DNA of 64,000 nt from Lewinellaceae bacterium. Its GTDB lineage: Bacteria; Bacteroidota; Bacteroidia; Chitinophagales; Saprospiraceae. Shown one piece after another: positions 53,586-62,598 of the stretch (position 1 is its first letter; each line of letters starts with the position of its first letter). The stretch is taken from positions 372,001-436,000 of the forward strand of contig JACJYQ010000008.1 in the NCBI GenBank assembly GCA_020636025.1. The letters are read 5' to 3'. The translations under genes were made by a program, and so were the position numbers. The notes under the pieces are model-generated. The model saw nothing but the letters and a program-made list of their open reading frames with translations. It did no database searches and had not been told where the DNA came from.

Positions 53586-56354
53586 ATGAAACAATACCTT
53601 AACCTAATTCTTCTCATCGCAATCCTGATACCACTAGGAGCGAAGGCGCAGGACTACCCTGTGTATGATCCCTCTACCATTGATGTTCCTTACAAGAAGT
53701 TTACGCTCACCAATGGGCTTCGCCTGATCGTTCACGAAGACCACAAGGCGCCAATCGTTGCCGTAAATGTTTGGTACCATGTAGGTTCCAAGAATGAAAA
53801 AATGGGCAAATCGGGCTTTGCCCACCTGTTTGAACACTTGATGTTCAATGGTTCCGAGAATTTTAATACCGATTATTTCCAGGCATTGGAGGCCATAGGC
53901 GGTACCGACCTGAACGGAACAACCAATGAGGACAGAACCAACTACTTCCAAAACGTTCCTGTTGGAGCACTAGATCAGGTTCTTTGGCTTGAAAGTGATC
54001 GTATGGGTCACCTGATCGGAGCCATTGATCAGGCTAAACTCGATGAACAACGTGGAGTTGTTCAGAACGAAAAACGCCAGGGAGAAAACCAGCCTTATGC
54101 GAAAGGCTGGGATATCATACAGAAAGCCTGTTATCCTCCATATCACCCTTACGGACACACGGTTATTGGAGAAATGGAAGACCTGAATGCGGCATCTCTC
54201 GAGGATGTGCATGAATGGTTCAAATCCTACTATGGAGCGGCAAATGCCGTTTTGGTAATCGCCGGTGACATTACAGCCGATGAAGCCTACGAAAAAGCCT
54301 TGAAGTACTTTGGAAATATTCCTTCCGGGCCAACCATTTCACGTCCGGGAGTTGATTTGTACCGTCGTCATGATGACACTCGTGCTGAATACCAGGACAG
54401 GGTTCCGAATCAAAAGATAACCATGGTTTGGAATACAGTACAGTGGGGAACACAGGAAGGCGTTTGGCTCGATCTGGCTTCTGATGTACTGGCTGCTGGC
54501 AAGAACAGTCGCTTGTACAAAACGCTGGTATATGAAAAGCAGCTCTGCGATCGTGCAGCAGCTTTTGTTGGCCCAAGTGAAATTTCCGGCAATTTTATGG
54601 TAGACGCAACCATAAAACAGGGAAAGTCCTTGGAAGAAGTGGAAAATGCCATTAATGAAGTGCTGGAAGATTTCCTGACAAATGGTCCAACCGAAGAAGA
54701 ATTGAATCGTGTGAAAGCATCCTATTTCGCCAACTTTATAAAACGTCTGGAACGTATTGGTGGATTTGGTGGCAAAAGTGATCTGCTGGCTGAGAACGAG
54801 GTATACGGAGGAAGTCCGGATGCCTATAAAAAGAGACTGGCCTGGTACAAAGAGACCACAGCCAAAAACATACACGATGTTGTAAAGAAGTACCTGAGCG
54901 ATGGCCGTTTTACGCTAGTATGCAATCCATTCCCTGAATACTCAGTGAGTGGAACCGAAGCAGACAGAAGTCAGCCACCGGCAGTGGACACAAAAGTTAC
55001 AGCGGCTTTCCCTGACCTTCAGCGCACGACACTCAAAAACGGTATGAAGGTAGTACTCGCCCGTCGTACAGAAAGCCCTACCATTGCCGCAAGCCTGATG
55101 TTTGATGCAGGATACTGCTCAGATAACTTTGGAGGTTCACTTGGTCTGGCAGATCTCAGCATGAATATGCTTGATGAAGGCACCAAATCATTGAATTCAC
55201 TTCAAATCAATGAGAAGCTTCAATTGCTGGGAGCAAGCCTGAACACTGGCAGCGACCTGGATTTCTCTTATGTAAATCTCAATGCCCTTAAGCAAAGCTT
55301 TGATCAGAGCCTGAACCTGATGGCCGACGTTGTACTAAACCCTTCTTTCCCGGAGGCCGATTTCAAAAGGTTACAGGCGCAGCAGATCGCCGGTATCAAA
55401 AATGAAAAGAAAAGCCCGCAAGGAATGGTAATGAGGGTGGTACCGCCACTGCTTTACGGAGAAGGACATCCATACGCTATGCCACTCACAGGCTCAGGGG
55501 ATGAAGAATCCGTTGATAAAATGACCCTCGAAGATGTAAAAGGGTTTTACACTCGCTGGTTAAGACCAAACAATGCCACCATTGTGGTAACCGGAGATAT
55601 CACCATTGAAGAATTAAAATCAAAACTGGAGAAGCAATTTGGAAGCTGGAAAAAAGGTGATGTGCCTAAAAAAGTTATTCCTGAAGTTAAGGAAAGCGCT
55701 TCCAAAAACCGGATTTACCTGGTGGACCGCCCGGAAAGTCAACAAAGCCTCATTGTATCAGGATATCTGACCAATCCTTATGGCACCATGGATGAGACTG
55801 CTGTGGAGCAAATGAATAATGTACTTGGCGGTGACTTTACCAGTCGCATCAATATGAATATCCGTGAAGATAAGCATTGGTCCTACGGTTCTCGATCCAT
55901 GATCCTGAATACCAGCGCCCAACGCCCTTATATAGTGTATGCTCCTGTTCAAACGGATAAAACAAAAGAAAGTATTCAGGAGGTAATGAAAGAGATGAAT
56001 GACTATGTAGGAGATAAGCCAATTACACAGGCTGAGTTTGACAAAACCAAACAGAATACAGTACTGCAAATGAGTGGCATGTGGGAAACCAACGCTGCAG
56101 TGAACGCCAGTGTTCGCAACCTGGTACGCTTCAAACTGGCTGATGACTACTGGAAAAAATACAGTGACAAGGTTCAGAGCCTGTCATTGAAAGATGTCCA
56201 GCTAACTGCCAAGGCAATGGTTAAGCCACATGATATGGGCTGGTTCCTGGCAGGTGATGCTGCCAAGACTTTGCCCGGTTTGAAGGAACTTGGCATGGAA
56301 GTAATTCAAATCGATGCCGATGGAAAAGTAGTTAGCAAAAAGGTTAAGCCTTAA
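53586..56354 (+). CDS. M16-family (pitrilysin/PqqL-like) zinc metalloprotease
   Basis: A 922-residue secreted or periplasmic protease with a signal peptide ending KAQ. The inverted zinc motif HxxEH is H80-E83-H84 (HLFEHLMFNG) in the first M16 half; the second half (from about 500, LKNGMKVVLARRTES) has lost it, the usual pairing of one active and one inactive domain. Such enzymes degrade oligopeptides. Length fits the two-domain fusion type found in Bacteroidota. Followed by a terminator. Confidence 0.94.
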   Translation: MKQYLNLILLIAILIPLGAKAQDYPVYDPSTIDVPYKKFTLTNGLRLIVHEDHKAPIVAVNVWYHVGSKNEKMGKSGFAHLFEHLMFNGSENFNTDYFQALEAIGGTDLNGTTNEDRTNYFQNVPVGALDQVLWLESDRMGHLIGAIDQAKLDEQRGVVQNEKRQGENQPYAKGWDIIQKACYPPYHPYGHTVIGEMEDLNAASLEDVHEWFKSYYGAANAVLVIAGDITADEAYEKALKYFGNIPSGPTISRPGVDLYRRHDDTRAEYQDRVPNQKITMVWNTVQWGTQEGVWLDLASDVLAAGKNSRLYKTLVYEKQLCDRAAAFVGPSEISGNFMVDATIKQGKSLEEVENAINEVLEDFLTNGPTEEELNRVKASYFANFIKRLERIGGFGGKSDLLAENEVYGGSPDAYKKRLAWYKETTAKNIHDVVKKYLSDGRFTLVCNPFPEYSVSGTEADRSQPPAVDTKVTAAFPDLQRTTLKNGMKVVLARRTESPTIAASLMFDAGYCSDNFGGSLGLADLSMNMLDEGTKSLNSLQINEKLQLLGASLNTGSDLDFSYVNLNALKQSFDQSLNLMADVVLNPSFPEADFKRLQAQQIAGIKNEKKSPQGMVMRVVPPLLYGEGHPYAMPLTGSGDEESVDKMTLEDVKGFYTRWLRPNNATIVVTGDITIEELKSKLEKQFGSWKKGDVPKKVIPEVKESASKNRIYLVDRPESQQSLIVSGYLTNPYGTMDETAVEQMNNVLGGDFTSRINMNIREDKHWSYGSRSMILNTSAQRPYIVYAPVQTDKTKESIQEVMKEMNDYVGDKPITQAEFDKTKQNTVLQMSGMWETNAAVNASVRNLVRFKLADDYWKKYSDKVQSLSLKDVQLTAKAMVKPHDMGWFLAGDAAKTLPGLKELGMEVIQIDADGKVVSKKVKP

Positions 56355-56367
56355 TGTTTTGATCTAC

Positions 56368-56411
56368 AAAAAAATTGGGGGATAGCAGACTTTTCTGCCA
56401 TCCCCCTTTTC
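56368..56411. terminator. Bidirectional intrinsic terminator
   Basis: A 13-bp stem (GGGGGATAGCAGA / TCTGCCATCCCCC, one mismatch) with poly-A before and poly-T after it, between the convergent M16 protease and exported-protein genes. Confidence 0.85.
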
Positions 56412-56428
56412 ATTTTACTTCGGTCCAA

Positions 56429-57076
56429 TTAGAAAGTAGGACATCCGTAGCGAAGCTTGCCTTTTTTGCCGAGCTTCAATTTAAAACTTCTCTTTTTTAC
56501 TTTTCGTGATGGTTTGTAGAAGCGCTTGGAGGATTTAACCTTTTTAGCAGAACGGGCAGTTGTTTGCTTGCTGCTTGTGCTTGTAGTTTTTACCTCTTCG
56601 AGCTTCTGTTCCTGTGCTTCGGTCACTGCATGTGTATTTTCAACAGCAACATTGGCGACTGGAGTAGCTTCTGGAATTTCATTAATAACAGGTGCAGCAA
56701 ATTCCTGGTTTTGAGCAGACTCAACTGACGATGCAACCGCAACGGCGGGCATTGTTGATGTAGACGCGCTCAATGTTACAGATGGCTTGCTGCGGGCAGT
56801 CAACCACACATCTTCTCCTTTGGACACATCAATCATTGGAGCAACCGGTGGCTTGGGTGGAGCGACTGTTACGCGAATAACATCGCCCATGCCCACCGAG
56901 TTGTTAAGTGCTGCGAGTACCTCATCATCAGAGGCTGCTTTGTCTTTGTACACAACTGTGGTGAAGTTGTATTTATCATCCGTATGCTGGGAAGTGATCT
57001 GGGCATTTGCACCAAAGGACACAGCCAGTAAAACGGCCAAAAATGCGTTTTTGCGAGAATTCAGATGGTAAATCAT
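56429..57076 (-). CDS. Exported basic-tail protein, unknown
   Basis: A 215-residue protein with a signal peptide ending GANAQ. The central part is Thr/Ser/Ala/Pro-rich low complexity; the C-terminal 45 residues are very basic (RFYKPSRKVKKRSFK) and end in CPTF. No enzyme motif. The basic tail could bind a surface polyanion. Not recognised as a family. Confidence 0.7.
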   Translation of the reverse strand: MIYHLNSRKNAFLAVLLAVSFGANAQITSQHTDDKYNFTTVVYKDKAASDDEVLAALNNSVGMGDVIRVTVAPPKPPVAPMIDVSKGEDVWLTARSKPSVTLSASTSTMPAVAVASSVESAQNQEFAAPVINEIPEATPVANVAVENTHAVTEAQEQKLEEVKTTSTSSKQTTARSAKKVKSSKRFYKPSRKVKKRSFKLKLGKKGKLRYGCPTF

Positions 57077-57177
57077 GTTTTTGAATTTTTGACCCTGAAG
57101 TCCGGATTAAGGTTAAGGGTTGTGAGGAAATAGAATTTTTTATTTGAATATGTACAGTTGAAAAACCGTGCCAAAAA

Positions 57178-58422
57178 TTATTTAGAACCGGTCAGGCTGC
57201 TTAATTTTTTTCTGCGCTCCTGTTCTAAGTTCCTGGTTTTCTGCTGCTCCAGTTCTTTCGCCTTTTTTTCCTGATCAATGATCTTTTTGTAAAGCTGTTT
57301 GTCCTCAATGATCTGCTTGAGGGTTTTGAACCACATAGGGTCGTCTTCAATCACACCCGTGATTTTAATTTCGGTTCTGCGGTTTTGCTGGTGGTCAGAT
57401 TCTGAGCAGTTTACACCATTACCGCAGCTGTTTACCAATTGAGACTCTCCATATCCTTTTGACGTGATTTTAGTAGAATCGATGTGTTGCTTATCAACCA
57501 GATAGGCTACCGCAGAAGCCGCACGCTTGTCGGAAAGCAGCATGTTGTAATCATCGCTACCACGGGAATCGGTATGTGAACCGAGCTCAATGGTGATACC
57601 AGGGTTGTCTTTCAGAAAAACTGCCAGGTTATCCAGCGTGCTGGCTGCCTCCGGACGGATGGCCCACTTGTCGAAATCATAATAGATGTTATTCAACTGG
57701 AAACGTTTGCCAATGGCAATAGAATCCAGGTCAATGGTTCCCAAAAAATGCCCGATTTCGTTGTTATGGGTCATTAGTGGTACCAAGTCTGGCTCCTGAA
57801 TACCCATACCGTCTACGCAGAGAATACAACCATTCACATTCACATATACCTCAATACGGCGGTTCAGGTAGCCTTTTTTACGTACCAAAACTGTGTAGTG
57901 GTTTCCTTCTGCAAAAGAGAAGTTGAAGGTAGATTTGGCCAGTTTTTCAATGGTCAATACCTGCTCGGCAGTGGTATTGTTGTAAATCTCAACCTTGCAG
58001 TCGCGCAAGGTGTTGATCGTATTGTGCTCGTATGCTTTGTCAAAAATGGTAATATCAAATTCATAACCCGATTTTCTGCCCAAACCAAGGTTGGCCTGAA
58101 GTGGGCCATCAGCAGGGGACAGAATTTGCTCGGAATCAAAGTAAGTGGCTTTTTCCGCCAATACGCGATAGCGGGCCATTTTAGGCACTTTGATTTTGTA
58201 TGAACCTGAAGCATCTGTTTCGGCTTGCGCCAGCGACGCCTTCATCATATCATCAAACACGGTTACCCTTGCCTGATTCAAAGCCGTACCAGATACCTCA
58301 TCAAATACTTTACCCTCCACTGTAACAGTTGCAGGGGACTTCACATTTTTAGTGAAAATCTGAGCGCTGGCAAATACCGGGCTCAGCAAAGAAATGACTA
58401 TCAAAAATTTCAGATACCGCAT
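57178..58422 (-). CDS. OmpA-family protein with carboxypeptidase-like N-domain
   Basis: A 414-residue envelope protein. After the signal peptide (ending ASAQ) comes a carboxypeptidase-regulatory-like domain (about 32-110). The OmpA-like peptidoglycan-binding domain (about 245-360) has the signature LGSHTDSRGSDDYNMLLSDKRA cut into its usual parts: an Asp and an Arg ligand for the diaminopimelate carboxylate. A charged C-terminal helix (KAKELEQQKTRN) ends it. It probably tethers the outer membrane to peptidoglycan. Confidence 0.9.
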   Translation of the reverse strand: MRYLKFLIVISLLSPVFASAQIFTKNVKSPATVTVEGKVFDEVSGTALNQARVTVFDDMMKASLAQAETDASGSYKIKVPKMARYRVLAEKATYFDSEQILSPADGPLQANLGLGRKSGYEFDITIFDKAYEHNTINTLRDCKVEIYNNTTAEQVLTIEKLAKSTFNFSFAEGNHYTVLVRKKGYLNRRIEVYVNVNGCILCVDGMGIQEPDLVPLMTHNNEIGHFLGTIDLDSIAIGKRFQLNNIYYDFDKWAIRPEAASTLDNLAVFLKDNPGITIELGSHTDSRGSDDYNMLLSDKRAASAVAYLVDKQHIDSTKITSKGYGESQLVNSCGNGVNCSESDHQQNRRTEIKITGVIEDDPMWFKTLKQIIEDKQLYKKIIDQEKKAKELEQQKTRNLEQERRKKLSSLTGSK

Positions 58423-58786
58423 GTCAATTTAGTTTTTGGAAATGACTGACTAGTTTTATCGTTGATGAGTATAGACGTGCGAACTGCGTGCCAGTACTGA
58501 AAACATCTCCGCGTTTAACGAAACATTAATGTTGGTTTTCTTCCTTGCGTTAACAATTTTGTTATTGCAAATCCATTCAGATGTGGATATGTGTGCGGAC
58601 AAGTGAAAGTGTACCCAGCATATATTATAAATAATTAAAAACCAAATGATTGTAATTTTCATAATTTACAGTTGCTGCCAAATTTTATTCAAATTTCGAG
58701 CCTTAATTGTGTTAAAATCAGAACTTGATTTGGCCAGTTTTTTTACCATGAAAAAATTTTTAAAAAATTTTTACTAAGCCCCTACA
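58423..58786. other. 364-nt gap: AT-rich leader with a 9-codon mini-ORF
   Basis: Divergent regulatory gap between the OmpA-family gene and the iron-sulfur flavoprotein gene. A mini-ORF at 58748-58777 (MKKFLKNFY, then TAA) is in frame with, and 9 nt before, the TTG start at 58787; it lies in a run of A/T homopolymers. A TTTG at 58728-58731 could be a -33 element. No larger gene is convincing. Confidence 0.4.
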
Positions 58787-60613
58787 TTGGCAGTTCAAAT
58801 CATTGAAAAAAGACCTTGTATTGTGAATCCGACTAATATAAAAGACCCAGAATACTTCCATAAAGTAGTAGATTGCCAGTATGCATGCCCTGCACATACG
58901 CCAGTTCCCGAGTACATCAGACTGATTGCTGCCGAGCGGTATACCGAGGCATATATGATCAACTGGGAATCCAATGTTTTCCCTGGCGTCTTGGGCCGAA
59001 CCTGCGACCGTCCGTGTGAACCAGCCTGTCGTCGTGGCCGCGTGGAGGAAGAACCGGTTGCCATTTGCCGCCTCAAACGCGTTGCTGCCGACTATAAAGG
59101 AGATGTGAAAAATCTCATGCCCAAAGGCCCATTTACCCCCAATGGTAAAAAAATCGCGCTAATTGGCGGCGGCCCTGCCTCTCTGACGGTGGCCCGTGAC
59201 CTGGCGCCACTTGGCTATGAAATTCACTTGTTTGATGAACAGCCAGCCGGAGGCGGAATGATGCGCAGCCAGATTCCATCATTCAGATTACCTGAATCCG
59301 TATTGAATGAAGAAGTAGGGTATATTCTGGATCTGGGCATTCACGCACAGTTCCGCACTTATGTTTCCAGTATGAAAGATATGCTTGGAAAAGGCTATGA
59401 TGCCATTTTTGTAGGAACCGGGGCGCCCAGAGGACGTGATTTAAATGATTTGCCCGGAAGGCAGGAAGCAGGTGATCACATTCAGATTGGTATTGAGTTT
59501 TTGGCCAATGTAGCCTTTGAGCATACCAGCAAAATTGGGAAAAAGGTTTTGGTATTGGGAGGAGGAAATACAGCCATGGACTGTTGCCGCACTTCACGTC
59601 GCCTGGGTGGAGAAGATGTGAAAGTGGTGGTAAGAAGTCCAAAAGCGGAGATGAAAGCCTCTCCTTGGGAAATTGAAGATGCTGTACATGAAGATATTCC
59701 AATTTATGAAAATCATGTTCCCAAGTCTTTTGTCGTGGAAAATGGCAAACTCAAAGGCATGATGTTCGAACTTGTGCGTGCCGAATATGATGAAAAAGGC
59801 AAGAGAAAGCTCATTCCAACCGGCGAACCAGATGTTTTCTTTGAAGCGGATGATGTTTTGATCGCGGTGGGTCAGGAAAATGCGTTCCCCTGGGTTGAAC
59901 GCGATCTTGGAATTGAATTTGACAAATGGGAGGTTCCAATATTAAATAAGGAGAGTTTCCAGTCAACGCTCCCCCATGTATTTTTTGGTGGGGATGCAGC
60001 TATGGGTCCTAAAAACGTTATTACGGCTGTTGCCCAGGGACACACTGCTGCGGTTTCCATTGATCTATTCTGTCAGGAAAAGAGTCTTACAGAGGGACGG
60101 CCATCACCACTTACTAACCTGATTCACCAGAAAATGGGCATCCACGAATGGATGTATGACAGTTCTGTAGCATCCGACCTGCGGTATCAGGTGCCACATG
60201 CAGACAAGGTTAAATCCTTGAAAGACAGGCTTATGGAAGTGGAATTGGGTTACGATGACCAATTGGCTTTCAAAGAAGCGCAGCGCTGTCTAAACTGCGA
60301 TGTGCAAACCGTGTTCAGCACCTCACGCTGTATTGAGTGTGATGCCTGTGTGGACATTTGTCCAACAGATTGCATCACGTTCACAGAAAATGGTGAAGAG
60401 GAAGACCTTCGAAACAGGCTTTCTGCGCCAGCCCATGAATTGGACCAAGATCTGTATGTCTCAGAGGAATTACCTACCAAACGGGTAATGGTTAAGGACG
60501 AAAATGTATGCTTGCACTGTGGTTTGTGCGCCGAGCGCTGCCCTACCGCCGCCTGGGATATGCACAAATACCTGTACAACACTGCAAAAGCCGGCGGAAT
60601 GAAATATGCCTAA
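58787..60613 (+). CDS. GltD-like NAD(P)H-dependent Fe-S flavoprotein
   Basis: A 608-residue cytoplasmic oxidoreductase. The N-terminal GltD-type Fe-S domain has CQYAC and CDRPCEPACRRG. The FAD site is IGGGPASLTVARDL and the NAD(P) site VLGGGNTAMDCCR. Two C-terminal [4Fe-4S] ferredoxin motifs are CIECDACVDICPTDC and CLHCGLCAERCP. The start is TTG: the first in-frame candidate after a TAA at 58775, matching the family N-terminus (VQIIEKRPC). It probably shuttles electrons between NAD(P)H and the ferredoxin-dependent 2-oxoacid oxidoreductase encoded downstream at 62599. Confidence 0.88.
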   Translation: MAVQIIEKRPCIVNPTNIKDPEYFHKVVDCQYACPAHTPVPEYIRLIAAERYTEAYMINWESNVFPGVLGRTCDRPCEPACRRGRVEEEPVAICRLKRVAADYKGDVKNLMPKGPFTPNGKKIALIGGGPASLTVARDLAPLGYEIHLFDEQPAGGGMMRSQIPSFRLPESVLNEEVGYILDLGIHAQFRTYVSSMKDMLGKGYDAIFVGTGAPRGRDLNDLPGRQEAGDHIQIGIEFLANVAFEHTSKIGKKVLVLGGGNTAMDCCRTSRRLGGEDVKVVVRSPKAEMKASPWEIEDAVHEDIPIYENHVPKSFVVENGKLKGMMFELVRAEYDEKGKRKLIPTGEPDVFFEADDVLIAVGQENAFPWVERDLGIEFDKWEVPILNKESFQSTLPHVFFGGDAAMGPKNVITAVAQGHTAAVSIDLFCQEKSLTEGRPSPLTNLIHQKMGIHEWMYDSSVASDLRYQVPHADKVKSLKDRLMEVELGYDDQLAFKEAQRCLNCDVQTVFSTSRCIECDACVDICPTDCITFTENGEEEDLRNRLSAPAHELDQDLYVSEELPTKRVMVKDENVCLHCGLCAERCPTAAWDMHKYLYNTAKAGGMKYA

Positions 60614-62033
60614 ACTCAGTACTGGCTGGATCATTACCACAACGGTTTTTATGGCGCTCTTGTTACCATCATTGGTTCAGCAGGGCATGTTCCTCGATGG
60701 GGTTAGTTATGCTTCCATTGCCCGGAACATGGCAGAAGGCAAAGGCTCGTTTAGCAGCCCGCATTATACTGAATCCTTATATCCGGTTTGCTATGAACAA
60801 CCTCCACTGGGATTGTGGCTTCAATCGCTGTTTTTCCGCGTTTTTGGTGATCATTTTTGGGTGGAGCGGTTCTATTGCCTGATAATGGCCCTTAGCACCG
60901 CCAAAGTGCTCCAGATGAATTGGGTTGTGTATAAATCGATTGATCAACTGCATAAGGATCAAAAAACATTCAAAAATGATAATTCCTGGCTTGCTGTTTT
61001 GATATGGATTTGCACCCCGGTGGTTTTTTGGGCCTATTCAAACAATATGCTGGAATGCACCATGAGTCTGTTTGTGTTGCTGGCAACATGGTCGGCCGGA
61101 AAATGGCTACTAAGTAAAAATGCAGGCTTCCTGATATTGTCGGCAATATTTACCGCCATGGCTGTTCTTACAAAGGGTCCAGTTGGTTTTTTCCCGCTTG
61201 TGGCACCGGTAGTAGCCAGTATTACCCTAAAACAAGGTAAGTTAATGTTAGCCGTCTTTCATAGCTTCATAATATCAATGGTCTGTATAGGTTCCTTAAT
61301 GGTGGTCATAAGATGGATACCGGGCATGGCTCAATTCACTGATGGGTATTTGCAGACACGTTTGTTGCCTACCTTAGGTGGAGTAAGAGATGAATTTGTT
61401 AGCAACCGATTTCATTTTTTGATAGATCTAATTTCTCAACTTGCCTTGCCACTGGTAATTTTATCGGCCATGTTTCTCTTTACTAAATCTTCAAGGGGGG
61501 GAATAAATAATCTTGCCTGGTTTTTTCTGGCAATTGGCTTGGCGGGGAGCTTTCCGCTGTTGTTGTCGCCTAAGCAATCACTTCATTACCTAGTGCCATC
61601 GATCAGCTTTTTTGCCATTGGTATGGCCATGTTTATGGAAAGTTTAATGAATGAGCGTAGCCGGTTTAGTCCCTTCCTTACAATTGCTGGAAAGAATTTG
61701 ACTATGGTTAGCTGGCTTGTTTTTTGCGCAGTATTATTAGTATCAGGTTTATGTTGGGGTAAATTCAAGAGAGATGAGCTGCTTATTTCTGAAATTACAA
61801 ACCTGAGTTTGGAGGTGCCAGCTAACACCATTCTCGGTTCGAAAGAAGACCTTGCCATTAATTGGACCTTGGTTGCTTATCTTTCCAGAATAGCCAACAT
61901 AAGTTTGGACTCCAAAAAACAACACGAATACTTTTTGACAAAAAAAAATGAAAACACACCGCTTGAATACCAATTATTCAACGACAATTTGACTTCATTC
62001 AGGCTCTGGAAGCGCCTGGATATCAACGGATAA
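60606..62033 (+). CDS. GT39/ArnT-like membrane glycosyltransferase
   Basis: A 475-residue inner-membrane GT-C enzyme with about 11 transmembrane helices. The first periplasmic loop has the acidic motif FLDGVSYASIARNMAEG, the catalytic-acid region of ArnT/PMT-like enzymes, and CYEQPPLGLWLQ resembles the family's second motif. It would transfer a sugar from a polyprenyl-phosphate donor to a lipid or protein. Its ATG overlaps the preceding gene by eight bases. Acceptor unknown. Confidence 0.85.
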   Translation: MPKLSTGWIITTTVFMALLLPSLVQQGMFLDGVSYASIARNMAEGKGSFSSPHYTESLYPVCYEQPPLGLWLQSLFFRVFGDHFWVERFYCLIMALSTAKVLQMNWVVYKSIDQLHKDQKTFKNDNSWLAVLIWICTPVVFWAYSNNMLECTMSLFVLLATWSAGKWLLSKNAGFLILSAIFTAMAVLTKGPVGFFPLVAPVVASITLKQGKLMLAVFHSFIISMVCIGSLMVVIRWIPGMAQFTDGYLQTRLLPTLGGVRDEFVSNRFHFLIDLISQLALPLVILSAMFLFTKSSRGGINNLAWFFLAIGLAGSFPLLLSPKQSLHYLVPSISFFAIGMAMFMESLMNERSRFSPFLTIAGKNLTMVSWLVFCAVLLVSGLCWGKFKRDELLISEITNLSLEVPANTILGSKEDLAINWTLVAYLSRIANISLDSKKQHEYFLTKKNENTPLEYQLFNDNLTSFRLWKRLDING

Positions 62034-62040
62034 GTAAGGC

Positions 62041-62547
62041 ATGAGTATTTCCAGACAATTGATAAAATATCTCGGTTTTATATTGCTGATCACGGCCAAT
62101 ATTGGTTGTGACCAGATATCAAAATCGGCAGCGCGAGAACACATTGCTTATCACGATCAGATTCCGGTGATTGGTGACAATCTGGTTCTTACAAAAGTTG
62201 AAAATTCAGGGGCATTTTTAAGCCTGGGTGATGACATGTCTGACTTCTCTAAAAGCCTGTTGCTCAATATTCTGCCCGCCCTTACGCTGGTTATGTTGTT
62301 GTTTTGGTTGTTCCGATCAAATCTGAGTCAGGGCATGGCCTTGGCCCTCTGTTTTATCATTGGAGGAGGCATAGGAAATATTTTCGATCGGATTATGCAT
62401 GGCTCTGTGACAGATTTCCTGTACGTTCGCATTGGAATTTTCCATACGGGCATTTTCAATATGGCTGATGTTTCAATTACAGGAGGGGTTTTATTCCTCC
62501 TGGCGTACCAATTGTTAAAACCCAAAAATTTAGTAACCAGGTCATGA
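62041..62547 (+). CDS. lspA: Lipoprotein signal peptidase II
   Basis: A 168-residue inner-membrane aspartic protease with four transmembrane helices. Conserved aspartates lie in NIFDRIMHGSVTDFLYV (D116 and D125) and FNMADVSITGG (D143). It cleaves signal peptides of diacylglyceryl-modified prolipoproteins, fitting the many lipoproteins in the window. Starts seven bases after the glycosyltransferase stop, so co-transcribed. Confidence 0.95.
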   Translation: MSISRQLIKYLGFILLITANIGCDQISKSAAREHIAYHDQIPVIGDNLVLTKVENSGAFLSLGDDMSDFSKSLLLNILPALTLVMLLFWLFRSNLSQGMALALCFIIGGGIGNIFDRIMHGSVTDFLYVRIGIFHTGIFNMADVSITGGVLFLLAYQLLKPKNLVTRS

Positions 62548-62598
62548 CAACATTTGCTCAGATCCTGATTGCTTGTTTATAACAGATACAGTATCAAC

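Noticed and set aside
53408..53617. 69-codon minus-strand frame between purH and the M16 protease
   Set aside because: It overlaps the start of the M16 gene and the upstream dyad; no signal peptide or conserved look.
58456..58662. 68-codon minus-strand frame upstream of the OmpA-family gene
   Set aside because: AT-rich, no domain, and located in a divergent regulatory gap.
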